A DNA stretch of 21,277 nucleotides from CAZVXI01 sp964631295 (GTDB taxonomy: Bacteria > Planctomycetota > Phycisphaerae > Phycisphaerales > SM1A02): positions 1 through 21,277 of the forward strand of contig CAZVXI010000041.1 of the NCBI GenBank assembly GCA_964631295.1. The letters run 5' to 3'. The translations under genes were made by a program, and so were the position numbers. The notes beneath the pieces are model-generated. The model was not told where the DNA came from. It worked only from the letters and a program-made list of their open reading frames with translations, and made no database searches. Of this stretch, positions 1-6,717 are shown in pieces. Position 1 is the first letter of the stretch, and every line of letters starts with the position of its first letter.

Positions 1-2
1 AT

Positions 3-467
3 TGGAGTGATGCCAAGCCGATCCTGCTGCCGGAGATTCCCGGTGTGGATCGGTTTGTCGAGGAAGAAGTGAAAGCGCTGCCGGGCGATGATGCGGCGGA
101 TGCGAAACCAAAGAAGCGCAAGGCGAAGCAGGCGGCTCCGGCTCCGGCCCCGGCGCGACGCGGGCTGTGGTTTGTTGATCCCAACGCCGAGCCCGAGGTG
201 GCTGACAAGCCGAAGAAGCGTGCTGCCAAGCCGCGTGTGAAACGGAAGTATCACCCGAAGTACATCGCAGCGGCGAGAGAACTGTGCGCGCGGTACCTCG
301 AAGAGGTGCAGGCCGGGCGGCTGCTGCCCGAAGAAGGCGCGCACGGCAAGTACGATGTGAGCAGGCAACTGGCAGCTGTACCATCACAGATGAATCCGAA
401 GATGTTCACCGCTGAGGGCACAGAGGACGCAGAGGTCAAACAGGTGAAGATGCTGGATGCGGCGTGA
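3..467 (+). CDS. C-terminal part of a Lys/Ala/Pro-rich protein of unknown function (5' truncated by window edge)
   Basis: The reading frame is open from the first bases of the window, beginning WSDAKPILLPEIPG, so this is the 3' end of a longer gene; a GTG at 45 is only an internal codon. About residues 35-55 form a low-complexity basic and Ala/Pro linker (KPKKRKAKQ, APAPAPARR). A second basic patch (KPKKRAAKPRVKRK) follows, then a predicted helical piece (YIAAARELCARYLEEVQAG). The last residues (TAEGTEDAEV) are encoded by a sequence resembling a dispersed repeat. The basic linker suggests nucleic-acid binding or a flexible tether, but no family was recognised. It converges on the nuclease-like gene at 494-1819. 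The open frame and sensible composition support coding; the function is unknown. Confidence 0.6.
   Translation, partial: WSDAKPILLPEIPGVDRFVEEEVKALPGDDAADAKPKKRKAKQAAPAPAPARRGLWFVDPNAEPEVADKPKKRAAKPRVKRKYHPKYIAAARELCARYLEEVQAGRLLPEEGAHGKYDVSRQLAAVPSQMNPKMFTAEGTEDAEVKQVKMLDAA
406..436. repeat. Dispersed-repeat-like GAGGGCACAGAGG element inside the 3' end of the first gene
   Basis: The stretch contains ACCGCTGAGGGCACAGAG followed by GACGCAGAGG, an imperfect tandem of a GNGGNCACAGAGG unit of about 9-10 bp. Very similar ACAGAGGRCACAGAG repeats are known as dispersed intergenic elements in many bacterial genomes. Here it is read through in frame and supplies the protein's C-terminus. A genome-wide copy count was not possible. 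Confidence 0.45.
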
Positions 468-504
468 GGGGAAGATGCCCCCGACCCGATCCTCTACGAT
501 CGGG
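468..504. terminator. Tandem hairpins between convergent genes
   Basis: GGGG at 468-471 pairs with CCCC at 478-481. Immediately after, CCCGATC (485-491) pairs perfectly with GATCGGG (498-504) over a 6-nt loop. The pair starts at the stop of the upstream gene (TGA 465-467) and overlaps the last codons of the convergent minus-strand gene. There is no U-tract, so the assignment as a bidirectional terminator rests on position and stem quality. Confidence 0.45.
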
Positions 505-1819
505 CCGCGACCGCGCCGGTCTTGCTTTCGATCTCGATCGTGGCGGCGTCGTTGCGTTTCTGTTGTGAGGTCTTGCTGTTGCTCGACTTCACACCTTTGC
601 CTGCTGCGATCTTCTCGCGGTGCTTGCGGCCGTTCTGGAAGACTTCCCATCGCTCGGCGAGGGCACGCTGGCTTGCAGTGAGGCCATCGCGACGGCTGAC
701 AAGCGTGCGGCCGGCGAGCTGTTCGTAGGTGGTTTCCTTAAGTTGCGGTGCGATGTGGATCTTCATCGTTTCGGGTTCGACGCCGATCATGTTCAGGTCC
801 CACAGTGTGTGCAGATCGCTGCGAAGCAGCAGCGCGTTCTGGACGGAGTGCAGATGGCCGGATGGGAAGGGCACGATGTATGCGACTTCAAGAAGATCGC
901 GCGGGCACTTGCCGGAGACGGCGCATTTGTCGCCATACGCCTTGAGCAGTTCGTTGCGCAGTTTGCGATCGCCGCGACGGGCGCGAATGGTTTTGGCGGC
1001 AAACTCGACGGGGCTTGCGATCTGATCGTCGCCGGACGCGGTTGCATCGAATGCATCCGTTGGTTCGAGGACTGCGAACCGCGCGAGTGTGGGGCCGATG
1101 GCTTTGCCAAGGGCGATCTGCAGTTCCTGCGGCGGCGGGTCTTTATCGAGCAGTTCCATGAAGATGCTGCCACGGATCTCGGAGTTCAAGCCGAGTTGAT
1201 CGCACACGCTGCGAATGGTGCGACACATCGCACAGTAGCGACGGAGATCGCGGTCAATGAACTTGAGTGCGCCGGACGATTCGCCCCATTCGCGCGGAAT
1301 GACAAAGTAGAGATCGCGTCGGAATGCAAATGCAAGCCGCGAGAACAACTCCACGCCAACCGCCTTGACGGTGCCAGAGTTCTCCTGGAACAGTCGGAGC
1401 AGGGCAGTGTCGGGGTTGGATGAGACGAGTGCCTGCACGATGCGCCCGAAGTCGCCCGCGTCGACTCTCGCGAGACTCGCTGCCATGCGCGGGAAGAGCC
1501 CTGTGAGCGGCAGACCAGACTGGTTGGTGGTCTTGTTGAGCTTGAACCACTGCAAGTCGCCATACTGTGCGAAGCAGTCGTCGATCGCCACGCGAAGCTT
1601 TGGCACAGGACGGGCGACGTTGGCTCGATTGACCCATGGCTCTCGCCGGTCACGACCATCGGCAAGTTCCATCACATACGCGACAAGCTTCTTGAACTCG
1701 TTTGTGCAGTGCATGTTGTACTGCACCGCAGCGTGGCCGAAGTCGAAGAGAACCGTGTGAATCGGGTTCTTCCGGATGAATTGAACAACATCGCCTGGCA
1801 GTTCACAGTTGGTGGTCAT
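494..1819 (-). CDS. HNH_2-type endonuclease-domain protein with a Tyr in place of the first catalytic His
   Basis: 441 aa. The C-terminal half matches the HNH_2 pattern: RKLRNELLKAYGDKC, then C299 and C305 (CAVSGKC), LLEVAYIVPF, QNALLLRSDLHTLWD. In this family the middle block usually reads LEAAHIVP; here residue 314 is Tyr (TAC, where His would be CAC or CAT). The final His, H337 of DLHTLWD, is kept. The first ~270 residues are a helical region with no motif I recognise. The tail after residue ~395 is Lys/Ser/Gln-rich and likely disordered. The ATG at 1819 has AAAGGA 7 nt upstream, which fixes the start. There is no methylase or restriction partner nearby, so it looks like a stand-alone gene. 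Family assignment is fairly sure; nuclease activity is doubtful because of the Tyr. Confidence 0.8.
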   Translation of the reverse strand: MTTNCELPGDVVQFIRKNPIHTVLFDFGHAAVQYNMHCTNEFKKLVAYVMELADGRDRREPWVNRANVARPVPKLRVAIDDCFAQYGDLQWFKLNKTTNQSGLPLTGLFPRMAASLARVDAGDFGRIVQALVSSNPDTALLRLFQENSGTVKAVGVELFSRLAFAFRRDLYFVIPREWGESSGALKFIDRDLRRYCAMCRTIRSVCDQLGLNSEIRGSIFMELLDKDPPPQELQIALGKAIGPTLARFAVLEPTDAFDATASGDDQIASPVEFAAKTIRARRGDRKLRNELLKAYGDKCAVSGKCPRDLLEVAYIVPFPSGHLHSVQNALLLRSDLHTLWDLNMIGVEPETMKIHIAPQLKETTYEQLAGRTLVSRRDGLTASQRALAERWEVFQNGRKHREKIAAGKGVKSSNSKTSQQKRNDAATIEIESKTGAVAARS

Positions 1820-1914
1820 GCTGAGTCCTTTCAGTCAAATCGCCACCCAAGAGGGGAACCGTCACTCTCCGAGCAACGGGCGGCCGCTTGGCACGCATAC
1901 CCTGACCGCGTCTG

Positions 1915-1920
1915 AGTATA
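1915..1920 (-). promoter_or_regulatory. Candidate -10 element for the HNH gene
   Basis: On the minus strand this reads TATACT, five of six matches to TATAAT, about 95 nt upstream of the HNH gene's ATG. No convincing -35 box is present at 17 bp, so the call is weak. Confidence 0.25.
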
Positions 1921-2120
1921 CGACGCACCGCGCTAAGTCCGCGACTTCCGGCGAATCGGCTGTGGATAGCGTCGTTTGTCGCGGGCGACAGGCGGTTTCA
2001 CAGTCGATCCGGCGGAAGTTTGTCCACACGGCCGTTTGTGCGCATCGGCCGCTTGCCTCCATCAGCCCCAATTTGCGTTGCGTATGATGCGGACCTTCGC
2101 ATTCGATTGCAGCGCCGACG

Positions 2121-2149
2121 TTGACTGGCCGACGGTTTTGCTGAAAGAT
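2121..2149 (+). promoter_or_regulatory. Candidate promoter of tRNA-Ser
   Basis: TTGACT (2121-2126) is followed after 17 bp by AAAGAT (2144-2149). Transcription would begin about 6 nt before the mature tRNA 5' end at 2162. The -35 box is good and the -10 box poor. Confidence 0.35.
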
Positions 2150-2161
2150 GATCTCTCGCTC

Positions 2162-2248
2162 GGACAGGTGGCGGAGCGGTTGAACGCGCCGGTCTCGAAA
2201 ACCGGTATAGCCTTCGGGCTATCGTGGGTTCGAATCCCACCCTGTCCG
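2162..2248 (+). tRNA. tRNA-Ser (anticodon CGA)
   Basis: The acceptor stem GGACAGG (2162-2168) pairs with CCTGTCC (2241-2247), with discriminator base G at 2248. The anticodon stem CCGGT/ACCGG encloses loop CTCGAAA, giving anticodon CGA at 2196-2198, which reads UCG serine codons. A long variable arm folds as ATAGCC-TTC-GGGCTAT, typical of class II tRNA-Ser. The T arm is GTGGG-TTCGAAT-CCCAC. CCA is not encoded (GCTT follows), so it must be added by tRNA nucleotidyltransferase. Confidence 0.97.
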
Positions 2249-2267
2249 CTTATTGGCTCAAGCAAAC

Positions 2268-2294
2268 AGCCCCGAGCATGAACTGCCCGGGGCT
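2268..2294 (-). terminator. Hairpin terminator between tRNA-Ser and the convergent EF-hand gene
   Basis: AGCCCCG (2268-2274) pairs with CGGGGCT (2288-2294); one A-C mismatch further in, a GC/GC pairing extends the stem. On the minus strand the stem is followed by GTTTGCTT, so it best fits termination of the minus-strand gene whose stop is at 2330. It could also stop the tRNA transcript. Confidence 0.55.
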
Positions 2295-2329
2295 ATGTCA
2301 TTCAGAAGAAGCCTTTGACGGCTGCCAAG

Positions 2330-4015
2330 TCAGGCGATGTCTCCGGCATCACGACCGCCGCGGCCGCCGCCTTGCTGGCGCATCTGCTCAAAGTATTCGC
2401 GGATGGCTGCTCGCTCTTCTTCGCTGAGTTCGCCATCGCCGTCCTTATCGAACTGCTGCATGATCTGCTGCCTCTGTTCGCCGCCGCCACGCTGGCCACC
2501 CTGTCCGCGCCCACGCTGGCGCGGCTGCGGAAGCGACGCGGCCTGCTCCGGGGTGAGCAGCTCTTCGAGCATCATTCGATACATGGCGTCCATCTCATCG
2601 CGGGCTGAATACGCCTGGCGAATCGGGTCTTCTTCATCGCCGCCACCGAATCTGCCGAATCGCGGACCACCGCGGCCGCCATCATCACTGAAGCGAGCAG
2701 CAAGACGCTCGATTCGTTCGACGATGTCATCGGGTTGTTCACTGACGGTCAACCGCTGGATGCCCCGGTTATGCGTATCGAGTTCGAGCATGTATGTCTG
2801 TTGCAGCGACTCAATGGCCTCAATGACTTCAGTCTGGAGTCCTTCAAATTCCAGTGCCTGTTCGATTGCGCGCTGGGTGAGCGTGGATCGCCAGATTCTG
2901 CCGAACGCCTGCTCGTTGAATGCCTGCTGGAACTCTGTGCCAAGCTCGCGATCATTCATGGAAGCGCCGATCAGGTCGGCAAAGCTGCGGTTGATGTCGC
3001 GTACACGCATGCGAAGCGATGACTCCTCCCGGGCGTTCTTCATCGCAGTATCGATGTCCTGATTCTGGAAGATTGCGCGGGTCTGAGCAGTTGAGCGGTC
3101 CAGATGCTCATTGCGAGCAACCAGAGCTGCATCCAGTTGGCGAGCGTATTCCTCAAGAAGTGGCTGCACATCGCGCTCTGATTCGATGGTGTCGATGCGC
3201 ATGTCGCGCACGATGTTGAACAGGTCGACACTTTCGCCGGACAAGCGGCCCATACGCATCGTCTTCTGTCGACGCATGAACTGCTCGAACGCTGGCCAAT
3301 GCGCCCACTGATCGTCATTGAGCAGTGCTTGTACATCTCCTTTGAACCGGGCTTCGAGTGCCTTGCGCTCCGCGGTGGTCTCTTCATAAACCGCCATGAA
3401 GTTGTCCACTCGCGATTGCCAGTCATTCGCGCCAAAGGCGGTATCGCGAATCGCCGTCATCTCTTGTTGCAGACCATCCATGCGTGCCTGCAGGCGTGTC
3501 ATCATCGTCTCGATGCGTGCCCGATCACCGCCGTTCTCAGCCTGCTGTTGCAGTTCCCGGATGCTCTGCTGCAGTTCGCGCATCTCGCGACCAACGTCCC
3601 GCATATCCTCTCGGGCAACTCGCATCTGCTCCTGCTGTTCCTCTGTTCGCTCGGGCCGCATGGCCTGCATCTGATCAGTCATGGAATCCGAGAGTTGCTG
3701 GTGAGCGGCGAGGTAATCCTCAAGCGCGATCTCCAGCACCATACGCTGAGGGCTATCGAGTTGTAGTTTGTCAACGAAAAACGGCAGATCACGCTCGACG
3801 TAGTAGGGCCCGGAGTTCACGCCGCCGAAACCACCAAATCCACCGCGTCGCTGACCGAACCCGCCTTGACGTTGTTGACCGCCGCGGCCGGCTCCGTCGC
3901 CTTGTTGTTGCCCGCCTTGGGCGATGACTGTCTGGGGCGCGAGGCCAACCGTGGTGAGCAATCCCAGCCCGAGGGCTGCGAGGAAGCGTGAAGTGGGTGC
4001 GATTTGCATACCCAT
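2330..4015 (-). CDS. Secreted helical protein with Gly/Arg/Gln-rich segments and a C-terminal EF-hand
   Basis: 561 aa. Residues 1-32 form a signal peptide (hydrophobic FLAALGLGLLTTVGLA, cleavage after VIA or nearby), so the protein is exported. Residues 34-68 are Gly/Gln/Arg low complexity. Residues ~75-480 are almost entirely charged helices with likely coiled coils (for example 120-185, rich in E, Q, R and M). A second Gly/Arg block follows. A canonical EF-hand loop lies at 523-534, DKDGDGELSEEE, with Ca ligands at positions 1, 3, 5 and 12. The segment at 228-248 (VQALLNDDQWAHWPAFEQF) resembles one in the protein at 16514-17755. The start ATG has AGGAG 9 nt upstream. It lies 116 bp downstream of lpxB on the same strand. 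The function is unknown; a periplasmic, Ca-responsive structural or chaperone-like role is only a guess. Confidence 0.85.
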   Translation of the reverse strand: MGMQIAPTSRFLAALGLGLLTTVGLAPQTVIAQGGQQQGDGAGRGGQQRQGGFGQRRGGFGGFGGVNSGPYYVERDLPFFVDKLQLDSPQRMVLEIALEDYLAAHQQLSDSMTDQMQAMRPERTEEQQEQMRVAREDMRDVGREMRELQQSIRELQQQAENGGDRARIETMMTRLQARMDGLQQEMTAIRDTAFGANDWQSRVDNFMAVYEETTAERKALEARFKGDVQALLNDDQWAHWPAFEQFMRRQKTMRMGRLSGESVDLFNIVRDMRIDTIESERDVQPLLEEYARQLDAALVARNEHLDRSTAQTRAIFQNQDIDTAMKNAREESSLRMRVRDINRSFADLIGASMNDRELGTEFQQAFNEQAFGRIWRSTLTQRAIEQALEFEGLQTEVIEAIESLQQTYMLELDTHNRGIQRLTVSEQPDDIVERIERLAARFSDDGGRGGPRFGRFGGGDEEDPIRQAYSARDEMDAMYRMMLEELLTPEQAASLPQPRQRGRGQGGQRGGGEQRQQIMQQFDKDGDGELSEEERAAIREYFEQMRQQGGGRGGRDAGDIA

Positions 4016-4041
4016 AAGGGGGTCTCCTGAAGACAGATGCC

Positions 4042-4106
4042 CGCCGATTCATCGGCGATCTGCCGGTTGTACGATCCGGTGACTTACACCATCCCCGGAT
4101 ATCCGG
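4042..4106. promoter_or_regulatory. Two dyads in the leader of the EF-hand gene
   Basis: CGCCGA-TTCA-TCGGCG (4042-4057) is a perfect 6-bp hairpin 27 nt upstream of the EF-hand gene's ATG. CCGGATATCCGG (4095-4106) is a perfect 12-bp palindrome without a loop, more like a protein-binding site than an RNA hairpin. They lie in the 116-bp gap between lpxB and the EF-hand gene. The role is unproven. Confidence 0.3.
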
Positions 4107-4131
4107 ACATTTTGGCAACGACTGACCGGCC

Positions 4132-5403
4132 TCAGCGTGTCTGATCCGCAGTTGGCTTCGGCTCGGGAGCGCTGCCGGATGCAGCCTGCTGCTCGACCTG
4201 TTCGAGCACATCGGTCGTCTTGGGACGGCTGGGGGCGCTCTTTGGCTTGTCGATCGTGCCGTACTTAACCATTCGGATGATCAGCTTGGCCGCTTCCTCA
4301 GCCGGGTGCTTGTTTGCAAATCGATGAAGGACTCGGGCCAGTTCCTCGGTCTGGATCGCCTGCTTCTTCGAGTCCGTCAGCAGCTTTGTCGCCTGCGACA
4401 CGATGGCGCTTGGCCCCCAGGGGTGGGGGACGAACTCAGGCACGATCTCTCGTTCGGCCACGATGTTCGGCAGCAGCCGGAAGCTCGTGCGCAGCAGCAC
4501 CAGCGAGAGCAGCCACGAGAGAAACCCGGTCTTGTACACGCCGATCATCGCCTTGCGCTGCTTGGCAATATCAAACGTAATCGTGCCGGAAACGGCGAGG
4601 CAGAGGTCTGCCCAGGCGATGACCGAGTCGGATTGGCCGGTGACCATGTGCAGGCCCGTGGGGAAGACCTTGATTCGACGCCGAATGATCTTCGCGATGT
4701 TTCCATCTGTCGCCACAATCACGCCAGCAAGCGTGTGATGCCGTCCCTGCAGTTCCGCGTAGGTCCTGGTGAGCAGCCCGATGTTGGCCTTTACTTCCTG
4801 CGGGCGCGACCCCGGGAAGATGCCTATCCGCGGTGCACCGGAGGGCAGCCCATGCATCATCTCACGAACCATGTCTTCATCGAGTTCACGATTGATGCGC
4901 GGATGGCCGATGAACCGGGCTGTCACACCTCGATCGTTGAAATACTGTTCTTCAAACGGCAGCAGGCACAGCACAAGGTCACTCAGCTTGCGCACTTTGC
5001 CAATCCGCCACGGTGCCCACGCCCACACCTGCGGTGCAACGAGATTGATGATCCGAGCACCGGTCTTCTTGGTGATCTTGCACGCAGGGAAGTTGGCAGC
5101 GGGGGAGTCGACGGCAACATGAGCGAGCACCCGATATTGCCTCGACCAACGCTTTATCTTCGCAAGTTCCCTCCGAACCGCGCCCACCTTCTTGAGGGCT
5201 CCAAGGCCCATCGCAGCATTTCCAGTGGTCTGCTCGATGATCGTGGCACCGGCTTGCTCCATCTGGGGGCCGCCCCACGCATAGATGGTGATATTCGGTG
5301 CCTGTCGACGCAGTTCGGCGATGACTGGTGCTGCGTGGGCATCGCCGCTCGGCTCGAATGCCGTGAAGAGAATCGCCGGATTTCCCTTGCTCATGTCGCT
5401 CAA
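4132..5403 (-). CDS. lpxB: Lipid-A-disaccharide synthase (LpxB)
   Basis: 423 aa, GT19 family. LpxB joins UDP-2,3-diacylglucosamine and lipid X into the lipid A disaccharide at the inner membrane's cytosolic face. Family blocks in order: AFEPSGDAHAA (15-25; usually GEPSGD), VDSPAANF (98-105; usually IDAPDFN), APQVWAWAPWR (123-133), LLPFEEQYF (147-155), FIGHP (164-168), PGSRPQEV (197-204), VSGTITFDIA (271-280), and LPNIVAEREIVPEF (311-324). A Pro/Lys/Glu-rich tail of ~45 residues follows the catalytic domain. The frame starts at TTG (5403), with GGAG 6 nt upstream; an ATG at 5394 is the alternative but lies 15 nt from that GGAG. It is divergent from the glycosidase gene, 62 bp away. No other lpx genes are in the window. 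The family is secure; several active-site blocks are divergent. Confidence 0.9.
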   Translation of the reverse strand: MSDMSKGNPAILFTAFEPSGDAHAAPVIAELRRQAPNITIYAWGGPQMEQAGATIIEQTTGNAAMGLGALKKVGAVRRELAKIKRWSRQYRVLAHVAVDSPAANFPACKITKKTGARIINLVAPQVWAWAPWRIGKVRKLSDLVLCLLPFEEQYFNDRGVTARFIGHPRINRELDEDMVREMMHGLPSGAPRIGIFPGSRPQEVKANIGLLTRTYAELQGRHHTLAGVIVATDGNIAKIIRRRIKVFPTGLHMVTGQSDSVIAWADLCLAVSGTITFDIAKQRKAMIGVYKTGFLSWLLSLVLLRTSFRLLPNIVAEREIVPEFVPHPWGPSAIVSQATKLLTDSKKQAIQTEELARVLHRFANKHPAEEAAKLIIRMVKYGTIDKPKSAPSRPKTTDVLEQVEQQAASGSAPEPKPTADQTR

Positions 5404-5465
5404 TCGAGACTCCGGTCCAATCCGGTTGAATAATCACTGGAGTATGAACCGTTCAGGATAGACAG

Positions 5466-6620
5466 ATGTTCGCCCCAACGACAGAACAACCGCCCGAGCA
5501 ACCGTCGATCAGCCCGCACTGGCTCAGCGCCGGCCTCATGCTTACGGCGGTCTTCGTGCTTACCGTGATGTGCGTCGGGCTCGCGCCAGGGTCGCCGGGG
5601 CTGCACCCGGCTGACAATCGATCGATGCCGATCACGGGTTTTACGCTCAATGTGCATCATGTCAGCGATATGCCGCTCTACCTGCGGTCCGTTGATTCGA
5701 TCGTGGACATCGGTTCCAACTCACTGAACGTCGTGACGCCATGGTTCGTCGAGCGCGTGAACTCGACTGACATTCGCCATGTTCGCAGCAAGTGCCCGAC
5801 GCGCAAACAGTTGCTTGCAATCCTCAAGCAAGCCAAAGACCGTGGCCTGCACACGTCGCTGTTGCCGATCGTCCTGATCGAGAACCCCGGCGAGAAGGAC
5901 TGGCGAGGCACACTCGAGCCCGACGACTGGGATGCCTGGTGGGAGTCATACAAGACCTTCATTGACTGGTTCGCCACACTGGCCGCCGAGGCTGGAGTCG
6001 ATACGCTCAGCATTGGCAGTGAACTCAACACAACCGAGGGACAAACTGAGCGCTGGCTTGAGATCAGCGAACGTGTTCGCGAGACCTTTGACGGCACGCT
6101 CACCTACTCCGCGAACTGGGATCGGTATAGCAAGATCAAGTTCTGGTCCGTGGTGGATGTCATCAGCGTGTCGGCATATTTCGAGTTAGTGAGGGACAAC
6201 CCGGGGGCGCCGGTCGAGCAGATCATCGAGGCGTGGACTGTTGAACGCGACAGACTCATCGCATTCGCCGGCCGGTGGGGCAAGCCGCTGATGCTCTCGG
6301 AAGTTGGTTATCCATCGCTTTCGTGGGCCAACGCCCATCCATGGAACTATGTGCCCGAGCCCGGCATGAAGGCCGACCACGGTATGCAGGCCCGTTGCTG
6401 GGATGCGTTCTTCCGCGCGTGGTCGAAGGCCCTTGCGGACCCGTCGAACCAGATCGCCGGTTTCTACTGCTATCACTGGGATCCGTATCATGCGGGTCAG
6501 TCCAACGACACTGGCTACGGGGTTCGTGGCAAGCCCGCATATGGCGTGATTCGTCGCGGCCTCGCTGATATTCGCGAGTTGGCTGCCCGGAATGCCGACC
6601 TCAAACACGGCGACAACTGA
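5466..6620 (+). CDS. Membrane-anchored glycoside hydrolase, GH113-like (TIM barrel)
   Basis: 384 aa. A short Pro/Gln-rich cytosolic N-terminus is followed by one membrane segment at about residues 20-40, so the barrel faces the periplasm. The catalytic domain (~55-375) carries SIGSEL with E186 as probable acid/base, TYSANWD (213-219), VDVISVSAYFEL, and KPLMLSEVGYPS with E279 as probable nucleophile, then HPWNY and FYCYHWDPY. The layout (GxEL on one strand, SANW before a D-x-I-x-x-x-A-Y strand, then xEVGYxS) is that of GH113, whose characterised members are endo-beta-1,4-mannanases. The exact substrate cannot be read from sequence. The ATG has AGGA 7 nt upstream. It is 97 bp upstream of aspS and unrelated in function. 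Retaining-glycosidase fold is likely; the family number is moderately sure. Confidence 0.8.
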   Translation: MFAPTTEQPPEQPSISPHWLSAGLMLTAVFVLTVMCVGLAPGSPGLHPADNRSMPITGFTLNVHHVSDMPLYLRSVDSIVDIGSNSLNVVTPWFVERVNSTDIRHVRSKCPTRKQLLAILKQAKDRGLHTSLLPIVLIENPGEKDWRGTLEPDDWDAWWESYKTFIDWFATLAAEAGVDTLSIGSELNTTEGQTERWLEISERVRETFDGTLTYSANWDRYSKIKFWSVVDVISVSAYFELVRDNPGAPVEQIIEAWTVERDRLIAFAGRWGKPLMLSEVGYPSLSWANAHPWNYVPEPGMKADHGMQARCWDAFFRAWSKALADPSNQIAGFYCYHWDPYHAGQSNDTGYGVRGKPAYGVIRRGLADIRELAARNADLKHGDN

Positions 6621-6651
6621 ATCGGCTGGTGGATCGAGATCGCTGGTCCGA

Positions 6652-6660
6652 TAGGATAAT
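6652..6660 (+). promoter_or_regulatory. Candidate -10 element for aspS
   Basis: TAGGATAAT ends in GATAAT (6655-6660), five of six matches to TATAAT, 57 nt before the aspS ATG. No good -35 box is seen. The ribosome-binding site AAGGA lies 10 nt before the ATG. Confidence 0.3.
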
Positions 6661-6717
6661 CGCCGTTTTGACAGCCCACCGGCAGCAGAAGCCAACAAAT
6701 CCAAGGACGCAACAGCC

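Larger units (their letters stand above)
1820..2161. other. Intergenic region between the HNH gene and tRNA-Ser
   Basis: About 340 bp with no convincing gene. Short open frames on both strands lack ribosome-binding sites and sensible composition. It should hold the promoter of the minus-strand HNH gene and of the plus-strand tRNA. A TGTGGATAG near 1961 resembles a single DnaA box, but no cluster is seen. Confidence 0.5.

Noticed and set aside
620..1423. Long plus-strand ORF (267 codons) opposite the HNH gene
   Set aside because: It is the antisense of a gene with clear HNH_2 motifs; no ribosome site, and its residues are the shadow of that gene's codons.
1961..1969. DnaA box-like TGTGGATAG and similar words near 2022, 16463 and 18299
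   Set aside because: Single, scattered near-matches without a cluster, an AT-rich unwinding region or dnaA/dnaN nearby; not an origin.
2162..2330. tRNA-Ser as an integration site
   Set aside because: No integrase gene and no repeated tRNA 3' end are visible in the window.
4306..5433. Plus-strand ORF of 375 codons opposite lpxB
   Set aside because: Antisense shadow of a GC-rich gene with strong LpxB motifs; His/Arg-rich composition and no start signal.
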